DNA from: CAZUHB01 sp964620445 | Lineage (GTDB): Bacteria > Planctomycetota > B15-G4 > CAYZWU01 | Assembly: GCA_964620445.1 (NCBI GenBank) | Contig: CAZUHB010000020.1 | Span: forward strand, 33,120-97,119 | Length of the DNA: 64,000 bases | Direction: 5' to 3' | Part shown: piece by piece, positions 7,956 through 15,916 of the stretch | How positions within the stretch are numbered: the first letter of the stretch is position 1 | Layout: every line of letters starts with the position of its first letter | Position numbers and translations under genes: made by a program | Notes under the pieces: model-generated | Database searches by the model: none | Told to the model about the DNA's origin: nothing | The model's input: only the letters and a program-made list of their open reading frames with translations

Positions 7956-10466
7956 CTACCCCTCCTCCGGCTCGAGCCAGGGTAAAAAGAACTCGACCAG
8001 CTTCTTGCCCATCTTGCCCCGCCCCTCGCGCAACCTGAGCGAGTTGGCAATGACCGAGAGGCTGCTCACCAGCATGGCGCCCGCGGCAAAGAGGGGATTG
8101 AGAACTCCCCAGACGGCGAGAAATATCCCCGCCACGTTGTAGAGGAACGCCCAGGAAAGGTTCTGCCTGATCGTGCGCACCGTGCGCTTCGACGTGTCGA
8201 GCGCCAGGGGCACGAGGCCGAGGTCGTCGCGGAGCAAGGTGAACGACGACGATTCGACCGCGATCTCCGTTCCATGGCCCATGGCGATGCCCACGTCGGC
8301 CTGGGCCAGGGCGGGCGCGTCATTGACCCCGTCGCCCACCATGGCCACGAGAGAGCCCTCGGTCTGCAGTTTCACGACCTCGTCGATCTTGTCCTGGGGG
8401 AGCACCTCGGCCCGGAACGCGTCGATACCCGCGGCCTCGGCGATCGCCGCCGTGGTCGCCGCCGAGTCGCCGGACAAGATCCAGAGGGACGCCCCCATCT
8501 CGCGCAGGCCGGCGACCGCGGCCGGTGCCGAGGATTTGAGCCTGTCGCCGAGAACGGCGCAACCGACCCGGTCCCCCTCCTCGATCCCGAAGAAAACCAC
8601 CGTCCGCCCGCGAGCGCTCTCGCCGCGGCCTCGTTCGGCCAATGCATCGGGAATGACGAAGCCGCCCTCCCTGACGAACGCTTCCGTCCCCACCAGGACG
8701 CGGCCCCCTTTTTGGTCACCCACTGTTCCGCTGATCCCTTTCCCCTCGTCGATGACGACATCGCGTGCGGCGCCGGTTGCGCGCCCCCCCTCCTCCCAGG
8801 CGCGCACGAGGGCTTCACCGATGGGGTGGTTCGAGAACTTCTCGACCTCGGCGATCGTGGCCAGAACCTCCTCGGACGCTGCACCGCCGGCATCGTCGCC
8901 GCCCGTGACCACGTCGAGCAGATCGAACCGGCCCTCGGTGAGCGTGCCTGTCTTGTCGAACAGAACCGTGTCGATTCGCGCGGCCTTCCCGAGAACGGAG
9001 CCGTCCCGGATCAGGACGCCCCGCCCGGCGGCGAACCCGATCCCGGCGGCCACGGCCAGGGGTGTTGCCATTCCCAGGGCGCAGGGGCAGGCGATCACCA
9101 GGACGGTGATCGCGCGGAGCAGCGCCGCCTCGAGCCCGGCCCCCTGGGAGAAGACGACCAGCCCCGTGACCAGCGCGATGGAGATGACCGCCGGCACGAA
9201 GACGCGCGCGATCCGGTCCACGGTGCGCTCGAGGGGCGACTTCCTGGCGAGCGCGCCCTCGACCATGCGGATGATTCCCGAGAGCAGAGTCTCGTCCCCC
9301 ACGCGCGCCGCATCGACCTCGATCACGCCATGAAGGTTCATCGACGAGCCCATCACCATGTCGCCCGCGTGCCGCGCGATCGGTTTCGATTCCCCGGTGA
9401 GCAGCGACTCGTCGACCGACGTGGTTCCTGCCGCGATCCGGCCGTCGGTGGGTATCTTCTCCCCGGGGCGAACGACGAAGCGGTCTCCCTCTTGAAGCGT
9501 GTCGACCGACACGAGGCGCTCTCCGGCATCGGTCTTGATGCGCACCTTCTTGGGCAGCATCTGGTAGAGCCGGTGGATGCTCTCCGACGCCCGGTGCTTG
9601 GCCGAGTGTTCGATCAGTTTGCCCACGAGGAGCAGCGTCACCAATCCCACGGCCGTGTCGAAGTAGAACTCGCCCTGCGCCGAGACCAAGGCGTAGATGC
9701 TGTAGAAAAACGCGGACAGGATGCTGATCGAGAGGAGAAGCTCCATGGTGGGCGCGCCGGCGCGCAAGCTGCCGAACGCCTTGCGATGGATCGGCAGCCC
9801 GCACCAGAAGACCGCGGGGATCGTCAACGCGAGAAGGATGTACGGAACGCCGGCCCGCATTTCGCCCGCCACTTCCTGGAAGTACCCGATGTAGAGCACG
9901 TAGCTGAAGAACATGACGTTCATCAGCAGAAAGAGGGCCACACCCATCTTGATGAGGAGTGCGTTGCGTTCACGGACGCTCGCCTCTTGCAGTTCGTCGC
10001 GCGACAGGACCTTGTAGCCGAGGCTGTCCACGGCGGCGGTGATCTCGGACGGCGCGATCTCCTCGGGGCGATAGTAGATCCTGGCCGTGTCGGAGGCGAA
10101 ATTGACGCGCGCCTCGAGCACGCCCTTTCTGGAGCCGAGGACCTTCTCGATCAACCAGGAGCAGGCCGAGCACCACATGCCGTCGACGTGGATGAGCAGC
10201 TCCTTGGCGCCCTTGAGCTCCTCGGCGGAAAGTTCCTGTTCGGCCGGTGCTTTTTCCGGGTTGCCGATGATTCCGAGGGCGAGGCACTGCTTGTAGAGGT
10301 CGGACTCCTTGTAGTCGCTGCCGATGAGCCCGCTCTCTGCGAGCAGCTCGAAGACATGCCGACACCCGGCGCAGCAGAAGCTGTACGAGACGCCTTCTCT
10401 CTCGGAGACAAAAGCGCGTTTGGGAAGGCGCAGACCGCAGAGATCGCAGTGGGTCTTTTGAAACAT
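7956..10466 (-). CDS. ccoI: Heavy-metal (copper) P-type ATPase, FixI/CcoI type
   Basis: 836 aa, full length. The N-terminus has the FixI/CcoI-type metal-binding region with CDLC (Cys7, 10) and CCAGC (31-35), followed by a heavy-metal-associated domain with CSAC (Cys99, 102). Then come eight membrane helices, the CPC ion-site motif in 'CPCALGMATPLAVAAGIG' (near residue 460), the phosphorylation motif DKTGTLTEG (near 502) and the hinge GDGVNDAPALAQADVGIAMG (near 712). CcoI proteins load copper for assembly of the cbb3 oxidase, whose genes lie at 42.6-46.4 kb. Elsewhere ccoI usually sits in a ccoGHIS operon; here it is separated by 32 kb, with a decayed copy of the small gene that follows ccoG just upstream. 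Confidence 0.93.
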   Translation of the reverse strand: MFQKTHCDLCGLRLPKRAFVSEREGVSYSFCCAGCRHVFELLAESGLIGSDYKESDLYKQCLALGIIGNPEKAPAEQELSAEELKGAKELLIHVDGMWCSACSWLIEKVLGSRKGVLEARVNFASDTARIYYRPEEIAPSEITAAVDSLGYKVLSRDELQEASVRERNALLIKMGVALFLLMNVMFFSYVLYIGYFQEVAGEMRAGVPYILLALTIPAVFWCGLPIHRKAFGSLRAGAPTMELLLSISILSAFFYSIYALVSAQGEFYFDTAVGLVTLLLVGKLIEHSAKHRASESIHRLYQMLPKKVRIKTDAGERLVSVDTLQEGDRFVVRPGEKIPTDGRIAAGTTSVDESLLTGESKPIARHAGDMVMGSSMNLHGVIEVDAARVGDETLLSGIIRMVEGALARKSPLERTVDRIARVFVPAVISIALVTGLVVFSQGAGLEAALLRAITVLVIACPCALGMATPLAVAAGIGFAAGRGVLIRDGSVLGKAARIDTVLFDKTGTLTEGRFDLLDVVTGGDDAGGAASEEVLATIAEVEKFSNHPIGEALVRAWEEGGRATGAARDVVIDEGKGISGTVGDQKGGRVLVGTEAFVREGGFVIPDALAERGRGESARGRTVVFFGIEEGDRVGCAVLGDRLKSSAPAAVAGLREMGASLWILSGDSAATTAAIAEAAGIDAFRAEVLPQDKIDEVVKLQTEGSLVAMVGDGVNDAPALAQADVGIAMGHGTEIAVESSSFTLLRDDLGLVPLALDTSKRTVRTIRQNLSWAFLYNVAGIFLAVWGVLNPLFAAGAMLVSSLSVIANSLRLREGRGKMGKKLVEFFLPWLEPEEG

Positions 10467-10517
10467 GGAAAGGCCGCCCTTTTTACGTGGACGAAGATCG
10501 ACCTCCCTGGACCCGGT

Positions 10518-10640
10518 CTTCTCGACAACGGCCCCGTTCTTTTACTCGACCGTCACCGCGGACTGCAGGGAGGGCGCGATTGTCATGGCGTCGAGTATAA
10601 CAGTGGATAGGTGGTTCGTCGCGTCCGTGATTTTCTTCGT
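10518..10640 (-). pseudogene. Decayed copy of the 41-aa cbb3-operon membrane peptide
   Basis: The translated minus strand reads 'SLQSAVTVE*KNGAVVEK', which aligns without gaps to 'SLQPVVTVKYENGTVVEE' at the end of the small gene at 42597-42722. By eye the last 18 codons differ at about 9 of 54 bases. The Tyr codon TAC has become the stop TAA (10542-10544). Further upstream the hydrophobic helix has degraded, but the KKI at the start and the length (31 codons before the stop) still match. The frame continues into the start of ccoI. The region 10545-10909 holds no other gene. Confidence 0.6.
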
Positions 10641-10909
10641 TGTTATGCCAAACTCGAGACGGAGCGCTTTCCTCGAGGCCGTTCTGGAAAGTATCTCGGT
10701 ATCGGCACGCGGCACGATCGACTTCCCTGTCGACTTTCCCGTGGACGAATGATCGCGGTTCCACATCTTCGAAGAGCCTCGACAATCCGCTGATCCACAC
10801 CGGACGGCGGGAAGACACGTAGCAAGGGGAGTGAGAAGTCCTGGAAAAACACAATCGCATCGAGGAAGTCCAGAGCCTGCTCACGTCGATTGAGCCGTTG
10901 ATGAAGGGT

Positions 10910-12160
10910 TCAGGCGATCATTGGAGCCGTGGTTTTGTCTTTGCTATGATCCACAACCACATGCCAGCGCTCAGAATCCGGGAATAGATAGCCGTCGCCC
11001 GAGCGGTCCGCATGCCACACAACGGTGGGGATGCCCATGGATTCTGCAAGTAGGGCGGGGCCGCTGTTGCAACTCACCAGGAAATCGGTGCCGGCCAGAA
11101 CGGCTTTCAAATCATCGATGCCCAAAGGAGGCAACAGATGAGAATCCAAGCGAATTCCCGATCGTTCCAACCCTCTCTTGATCCGTTCGATCCGCTCCCC
11201 GTCCCCGGCCACCCAGGGACGACCGACGGTAACGGCAATTCGGAGGTTCTTCCGGGGAAGCAGAAATTGGAGAAGCGCGATCCATTCGTCCACGAAGTCG
11301 GGTGAGGGCCCGGTGTGGGTGTGGATGAGAATGGTTTGATCAGCCTTCGCCAATTCAGAGAGGCTGGAAAATATCTGTTTGCCCCGGTCCATCAAAGGGC
11401 GAGGATCCAGATACCTTTCAGGCGGCCTAGTGTCGAATCCGCCGGTTTGAAGCACAGCGGACAGGCGATCACGGTGGCAGAGGTCGAGCCCGCATGCAGA
11501 CGAGGGCTGACTCCAATCTCGAAGAGGAAACCAGGCTCCGCCCTCGGGAAGCCTGAGTTCGGGTGGAAAGCTGGTGCGAAATCCCAAATGGATCAGACAG
11601 GGCTTCAGGTAATGGGGTGATTCGGATAGCCATTTCAGCGCCATGGGATCGATGTCGCTTCTCCAGCCGGTTTCGTTGAGCACGGCTTCGCTTTCCGACA
11701 CCATGACGAGGTCCTGAACCTCGGGCAGCTCTTGATCCAAGCGCTGAAAAACAGCCTCGGCGGAGATATATTTCTTTTCTTCTGGAAACGAGATGATTTG
11801 TGCGATATCCGGCTCGCCAACCAGGATTTCAGGTCTTCCGGTGAAGACTCGAATTTTCACGAGGTTGGGAAAGGTGTTTCGCATCGCATTGAGCACCACC
11901 GAGGCATGAATCACCGAACTTCCCACCGCAGGCCCGCCATGGGGTTGGATGTAGAGCGCTTTTCGAATCGTTGCGCAAAAGCGGGGATCGGCGATGGGCC
12001 AAGCAGGATTCCCTTTTTCCCGTTCGTTGGATGGTGAAGAGGTGTTCGAATTGGTAGGGGGCGCGATCGACGACGGGCTTTCAGTCGATGGATCAACGCC
12101 TTCGATGCGGGCCCCAAATCTTCTGAGCGTCTGAAGCGTGATCTTAACGGTACTGTTCAT
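10910..12160 (-). CDS. GT9-family (heptosyltransferase-like) glycosyltransferase
   Basis: 416 aa. The C-terminal 150 residues have the GT9 layout: 'TILIHTHTGPSPDFVDEWIA', a second Rossmann half with 'IAVTVGRPWVAGDG', 'DDLKAVLAGTDFLVSCNSGP' and 'LLAESMGIPTVVWHADRSGD', the nucleotide-sugar binding end of heptosyltransferases. The N-terminal half has 'IQPHGGPAVGSSVIHASVV', a divergent version of the family's glycine loop. The first 60 residues are Ser/Pro/Thr-rich and unrelated. It is longer and more divergent than the GT9 at 915. It is divergent from the methyltransferase at 12605, and both lie near the third radical SAM gene, so a shared peptide- or surface-modifying pathway is possible but not shown. 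Confidence 0.72.
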   Translation of the reverse strand: MNSTVKITLQTLRRFGARIEGVDPSTESPSSIAPPTNSNTSSPSNEREKGNPAWPIADPRFCATIRKALYIQPHGGPAVGSSVIHASVVLNAMRNTFPNLVKIRVFTGRPEILVGEPDIAQIISFPEEKKYISAEAVFQRLDQELPEVQDLVMVSESEAVLNETGWRSDIDPMALKWLSESPHYLKPCLIHLGFRTSFPPELRLPEGGAWFPLRDWSQPSSACGLDLCHRDRLSAVLQTGGFDTRPPERYLDPRPLMDRGKQIFSSLSELAKADQTILIHTHTGPSPDFVDEWIALLQFLLPRKNLRIAVTVGRPWVAGDGERIERIKRGLERSGIRLDSHLLPPLGIDDLKAVLAGTDFLVSCNSGPALLAESMGIPTVVWHADRSGDGYLFPDSERWHVVVDHSKDKTTAPMIA

Positions 12161-12496
12161 CGTAAAGCCTGATCAGTGAAAACGACTTCGGCCAAGACCT
12201 TCGCTTAACATACCAAATAGCCAAGATGCATGACAACCAGCATGAGCCAATTGTCCCTTGCCGCCTCACGGCCATGCCGAAGAGCAACTGCTCCGTTGCA
12301 GGCTCACCTTCATTTTTGAAACAAGCGTCCGCGCAATCGTTGTCTTTTACACCAGGTCAGATCGATCGCAAGAGCCGTGTGCACAGTGACCGAGATGTTA
12401 CACCGACTGAATGCAAAGTTCAGTTATTTGAAGACCATTGGATGGCGGGATGTATAATTGTTCGTCGTCAACCACGTAAAGAGGAGATCATGTGCC

Positions 12497-12592
12497 ATGA
12501 GATTGGTGGAGGACAAACTGGCGGCACGAAAGAAGACATGCTACGTGGCCGTTAGACATTTCAATTCTGGGAACCTACCAGACCCTGTGTGA
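12497..12592 (+). CDS. Candidate 31-aa peptide before the methyltransferase
   Basis: The peptide 'MRLVEDKLAARKKTCYVAV' continues with RHFNSGNLPDPV and ends with TGA directly before the methyltransferase region. GAGGAG lies 10 bases before the ATG. A competing 21-codon frame starts at 12490. No family was recognised. It could be a leader peptide, a small precursor, or a chance frame. The rest of 12161-12496 holds no supported feature and is visibly AT-richer than the flanks. Confidence 0.2.
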   Translation: MRLVEDKLAARKKTCYVAVRHFNSGNLPDPV

Positions 12593-12604
12593 ATGAGGAG
12601 AACC

Positions 12605-13366
12605 ATGGAAGAGACGCGAAAGGGTGTGTGTGATCGTTGTCACAAACACAGCCGGGCTTTAACCTGCTGGAACAGCTCACAGAAAAATCCGGTCTGGTTA
12701 TGCCCGGAATGCGGTTTGCCGGCGCCGCTGCAATCCAACGAGGCTCGTTCTATCCAACATGAAGGTCCCACCGCAGAGTACGATTCAACAACAGGTATTT
12801 ATTCCACAGGACGTACCATTGCCGAGGTGTACGAATTTCTGCACCGAAACATGCCTTATTCAACGAATGAGACGGCCCATGGTCACGGAGCGGAAGATCT
12901 TGTGACCGGTTATCATTCGATTCTCGACGCGGGAGCCGGCAGGACCAGCTGGGTGCTCGGTCGAGCTCCAAAAGTGGGAGTCATGGACATCGCTCCATCG
13001 GCTTGTCATTGGTTGTCTGCACGAGATCATTCTTGGCAGGTGATTCATCACGACATAACGAAGCCATGGCCTCTGGCCGATGGAAGCTGGGAGGTGGTAA
13101 CGAGTTTCGATGTGCTGGAACACATTCCTCCGGAGCAAGTGGGCTTCGTAATTGAGCAAGCCGCCCGGGTCGCCTCTCGGCGAATGGTATTCTTGATTGC
13201 CGAATTCGAAAGCGATTCAGGACCAGGAAACGAAAGGCTGCATCTCACCGTCCAGGCGGCAGACTGGTGGGAGAAAAAACTATTGAAGCATTCAAAAAAG
13301 TGGTCTGTTCAATCAGTGGATACAGGAAAAAGGAATCCTTTCTGGGTTCTTGACAAGAACGGATGA
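12605..13366 (+). CDS. SAM-dependent methyltransferase with N-terminal zinc ribbon
   Basis: 253 aa from the ATG at 12605, chosen because AGGAG sits 5 bases upstream; an ATG at 12593 is in frame but lacks this spacing. The first 45 residues carry two Cys pairs (CDRCH and CPEC), a small zinc ribbon. A class I methyltransferase fold follows: 'SILDAGAGRTSW' is SAM motif I, 'KVGVMDIAPSA' the acidic loop and 'WEVVTSFDVLEHIPPEQVG' motif IV/V. Such enzymes methylate small molecules, sugars or peptides in the cytoplasm; the substrate here is unknown. It stands alone on the plus strand between the second GT9 and the third radical SAM gene, in AT-richer DNA with transposase remnants, which suggests horizontal acquisition. 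Confidence 0.82.
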   Translation: MEETRKGVCDRCHKHSRALTCWNSSQKNPVWLCPECGLPAPLQSNEARSIQHEGPTAEYDSTTGIYSTGRTIAEVYEFLHRNMPYSTNETAHGHGAEDLVTGYHSILDAGAGRTSWVLGRAPKVGVMDIAPSACHWLSARDHSWQVIHHDITKPWPLADGSWEVVTSFDVLEHIPPEQVGFVIEQAARVASRRMVFLIAEFESDSGPGNERLHLTVQAADWWEKKLLKHSKKWSVQSVDTGKRNPFWVLDKNG

Positions 13367-13464
13367 CGCCTCAGGTATTCGAAGGCATGATGTAGGGATT
13401 CGTAAATGACACCTTGTTCATTTGGAAAGTGTACCATTGTGTAAAGTAATACAAAGAGATGGCC

Positions 13465-13578
13465 CTACAGAGTCTCTTTCTCGATCTCGTTCGCCGCGAT
13501 CGCCGAGAGGCCATTGAAAGACTTGCGCATGTCGGTCACGCCCGAGGCCAGGAAAATCTTTGTCTTCGGTGAAAAGTG
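13465..13578 (-). pseudogene. tnpB: Remnant of IS66-family TnpB (Orf2)
   Basis: The minus strand reads 'KIFLASGVTDMRKSFNGLSA' followed by IAANEIEKETL and a stop. The pattern [IF]xLAxGxTDMRKxFxGL is the signature of IS66 Orf2/TnpB proteins. Only about 38 codons remain and the rest of the gene and the TnpC transposase are missing, so this is a dead fragment. It marks the 13.4-14.1 kb interval as a former insertion site. Confidence 0.6.
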
Positions 13579-13611
13579 CATTGATTGCAAAAAGATTTCC
13601 ACTTTTCGACA

Positions 13612-14013
13612 CTAAGAGGTCACCCGCCTCGTAAAATTGTGATCATGTAGTATTTCATCATCACTTATGAATACTCCTTGCCGATTTGCGTCCCGCACAG
13701 TCTTGGTCTTTTTGTTCTGCACGGCTTCTTCTTTCGACCTGTCGGCTTGTGGATGAAACCGCTTCTTGTCAATAACATCATACATAGACGGCATGTTTTC
13801 GGCCAAAGTGTTGGCGAAAAGAAATCTCTTGTTGCCACGCAGGCGGTTCCCGTTGAGCAGTACGTCTCTTTTTTCGAGCAGTATGGGTGTTTCTTTCAGG
13901 TTCACCCCCCTCCTCTCGTTCTTAGCTGCTCGCCGCTGAACAGCAACTTCTGTTGTAGTACTTTTACCCACAGAAAAAAAACTAACGGCGCGCCGGTTAC
14001 CCCGTCGGGACAT
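13612..14013 (-). CDS. Unassigned 133-aa ORF in AT-richer DNA
   Basis: An open frame with unusual, lysine/asparagine-rich composition for this window ('NGNRLRGNKRFLFANTLAEN'). No family was recognised and there is no clear ribosome binding site. It lies next to the IS66 remnant and upstream of nothing obvious. It may be a fragment of a mobile element gene or a chance frame. Confidence 0.25.
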   Translation of the reverse strand: MSRRGNRRAVSFFSVGKSTTTEVAVQRRAAKNERRGVNLKETPILLEKRDVLLNGNRLRGNKRFLFANTLAENMPSMYDVIDKKRFHPQADRSKEEAVQNKKTKTVRDANRQGVFISDDEILHDHNFTRRVTS

Positions 14014-14128
14014 TAGTCTGCAGAGTAAGTCCGGTTTGCTATGGGAAGTGAAGGAAATCGAACCGGATCAGAAACTTTCTCTGATAACGTCCGTTACATG
14101 GAGACGCCGCGATAGGTCTCGTTTGGGC

Positions 14129-15277
14129 TCACACCCACTTATCGCAAACAAAGTTCTCCACCGTCTCCCACGGGAGGTTTGTGTAGTCGGTAATATACCT
14201 CTCAAAGTCGTACGTGAATACCTGCTCCTTGCGGTGCACGACCTCTTTTACAAACGCATACGTCAGTATCGATCGGTATCGCTCGTGGGAGGTCGATCCG
14301 TAGTAGGCGGCGAGACACTCACCCAGCGATCCATGGAGCAGAGAGCCGATGGCGTACTTCTCGTTTGCGCTCCCGTAGTCCGGCAGAAGTAGCCCGTCTC
14401 CACAGAGGACCACCGTGTCGGGGCCCGTGGATTTTCGTTTCGCGCACCCCTTTCCATAGCAGTGGCCAGTCAGAAACTGACAGGGATGCTTGCGACTCGT
14501 TTCATCGAAGAAGATATTGAACTCGATTGACAAGTTTCCGGCGTGGTGTTCCCGAAGATCCTCAACCCTGAATAACAGGTCCGTCAGGTCCGACTGATCG
14601 AGAAATTCGTTCTCTTTGAAGCTCTTGGTCGCCCTCCCCAAAGGAACTATCGGCTGAAAGCGAACCTCTCGCACCCGGTTTTCGACGCAAAAGGCCACAA
14701 CATAGTCGACAAGAGGCAGGTTTCTCTTGCACAAGGAACAGATGATACTCACCTGGCAGTCCGAGGAGTGTAAAGCTTCGACGGACCTTTGCACGGTATC
14801 GAATGCGCCTCTTACGTTTCGGAGCAAATCGTGAAACTCCGGATCCCCGTCGAGACTCAACGTCACATCCGGACGAATTTCCCGGAGCCACCCGGGATCG
14901 CAGTCTACTACGCTTTTTCCGTTTGAAATAAAGGTGGGCACGAATCCGCGATCCTTCACATAGACACAGATCGAGTGGAAGTCCGGATGCAGGACAACCT
15001 CTCCACCGGCCAGTTGGATTGCGTCGATCCCGACCAGTTCCCACGCGGCGATCTCGTCCAGAAACGCCTTTGCCACTTCGCTGTCCAGATCCGGCCTGTT
15101 TCCTGCTAATAGGCAGTGACTGCAATTATAATTGCATCGTTCCGTGAGATACAAAACGAAGCCCAACTGCCGTACCCAATCCTCGTAGTCGGTTCTCACA
15201 ATTGACTTCCCGAAGGCTACCGTAGAAGAGATTCGCGCCGGAAAACGACGGGGGTATACTCGCCTGGTAGATTCCAC
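14129..15277 (-). CDS. Radical SAM enzyme (third in the window)
   Basis: 382 aa from a GTG at 15277; an in-frame GTG at 15199, preceded by GGGAAG, would give a 356-aa protein beginning just before the core and is a good alternative. The radical SAM loop is CNYNCSHC (Cys48, 52, 55) with the SAM motif 'AIQLAGGEVVLHPDF' and 'VTLSLDGDPEFHDLL' in the barrel. The C-terminal third has 'CQFLTGHCYGKGC' and further Cys that could hold an auxiliary cluster, but a classical SPASM motif is not evident. It is isolated on the minus strand, AT-richer than neighbours, and has no adjacent precursor or RRE gene that could be recognised. Substrate unknown. Confidence 0.85.
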   Translation of the reverse strand: MESTRRVYPRRFPARISSTVAFGKSIVRTDYEDWVRQLGFVLYLTERCNYNCSHCLLAGNRPDLDSEVAKAFLDEIAAWELVGIDAIQLAGGEVVLHPDFHSICVYVKDRGFVPTFISNGKSVVDCDPGWLREIRPDVTLSLDGDPEFHDLLRNVRGAFDTVQRSVEALHSSDCQVSIICSLCKRNLPLVDYVVAFCVENRVREVRFQPIVPLGRATKSFKENEFLDQSDLTDLLFRVEDLREHHAGNLSIEFNIFFDETSRKHPCQFLTGHCYGKGCAKRKSTGPDTVVLCGDGLLLPDYGSANEKYAIGSLLHGSLGECLAAYYGSTSHERYRSILTYAFVKEVVHRKEQVFTYDFERYITDYTNLPWETVENFVCDKWV

Positions 15278-15360
15278 AGCCCACGAATGGCACTCGCTCG
15301 GAAAAGCGAAACAAAAACCATTTTACTCTGATTCCTGGTGTCGCGCCTCAAAAATCGGGG

Positions 15361-15660
15361 TCATGTGATCGTGCGCCAAGCCAAGCCTGTTACAGGATGA
15401 TGATACAACATGCAGTCACGAGTTTCTGAGACCTCTCTTGAAACTCTTCGGGCAAGCACTCCCCATCCACCGCGGCGAGTTTCTTCGGACCGAAGAGCAG
15501 GAAATCCGATTCCTACGATCTCGCTGACCACCATCGCTTTGCTCCCGCACCCGGGGCACATCGGAACCGAAACCTCAAAAATTTTCCGGATCAGCCACAC
15601 GGCACCGCCGCCGGGACAAAGATGCTCACCTCTCCAAAAAGGATGGTTTGGAGCGCCCCG
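15361..15660 (-). pseudogene. Possible IS91-family transposase C-terminal remnant
   Basis: The frame reads 'WLIRKIFEVSVPMCPGCGSK' then AMVVSEIVG, like the zinc-finger C-terminus of IS91-type transposases (R-x-[FY]EV-x-x-x-CPxCGGxMxVI). The upstream part of the frame continues a few dozen codons without a start. The tail of the open frame shows no conservation. The rest of 15278-15916 contains only the likely promoter and AAGGAGACT ribosome binding site of the gene at 15917. Confidence 0.35.
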
Positions 15661-15916
15661 AGACAGGAGTTGCCGCTCATATATGATTACATGAAGGTAA
15701 CAAAACCTTCGGACCCTGCTCCCGTGCCATCCGTATCTTCACTCTTCATTCATTTTGATTTCCTGGAACGGCCCCGAAATCGGTCTGTGGCCAATGAACT
15801 TCGTCCCCGTGCGGGCATCCCGGGACATTCTCCCGCTCATGGCATCCTTTTAGCTCCTGAACAGACGTAATCTGGAGGTATAGATCTGTGGGGAACGAGT
15901 TTCCAAGGAGACTGCC

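Noticed and set aside
8274..10610. Long plus-strand open frame of 778 codons opposite ccoI
   Set aside because: It is antisense to a full-length P-type ATPase with all motifs; long antisense frames are common in high-GC DNA and its protein is His/Arg/Gly-rich with no domain.
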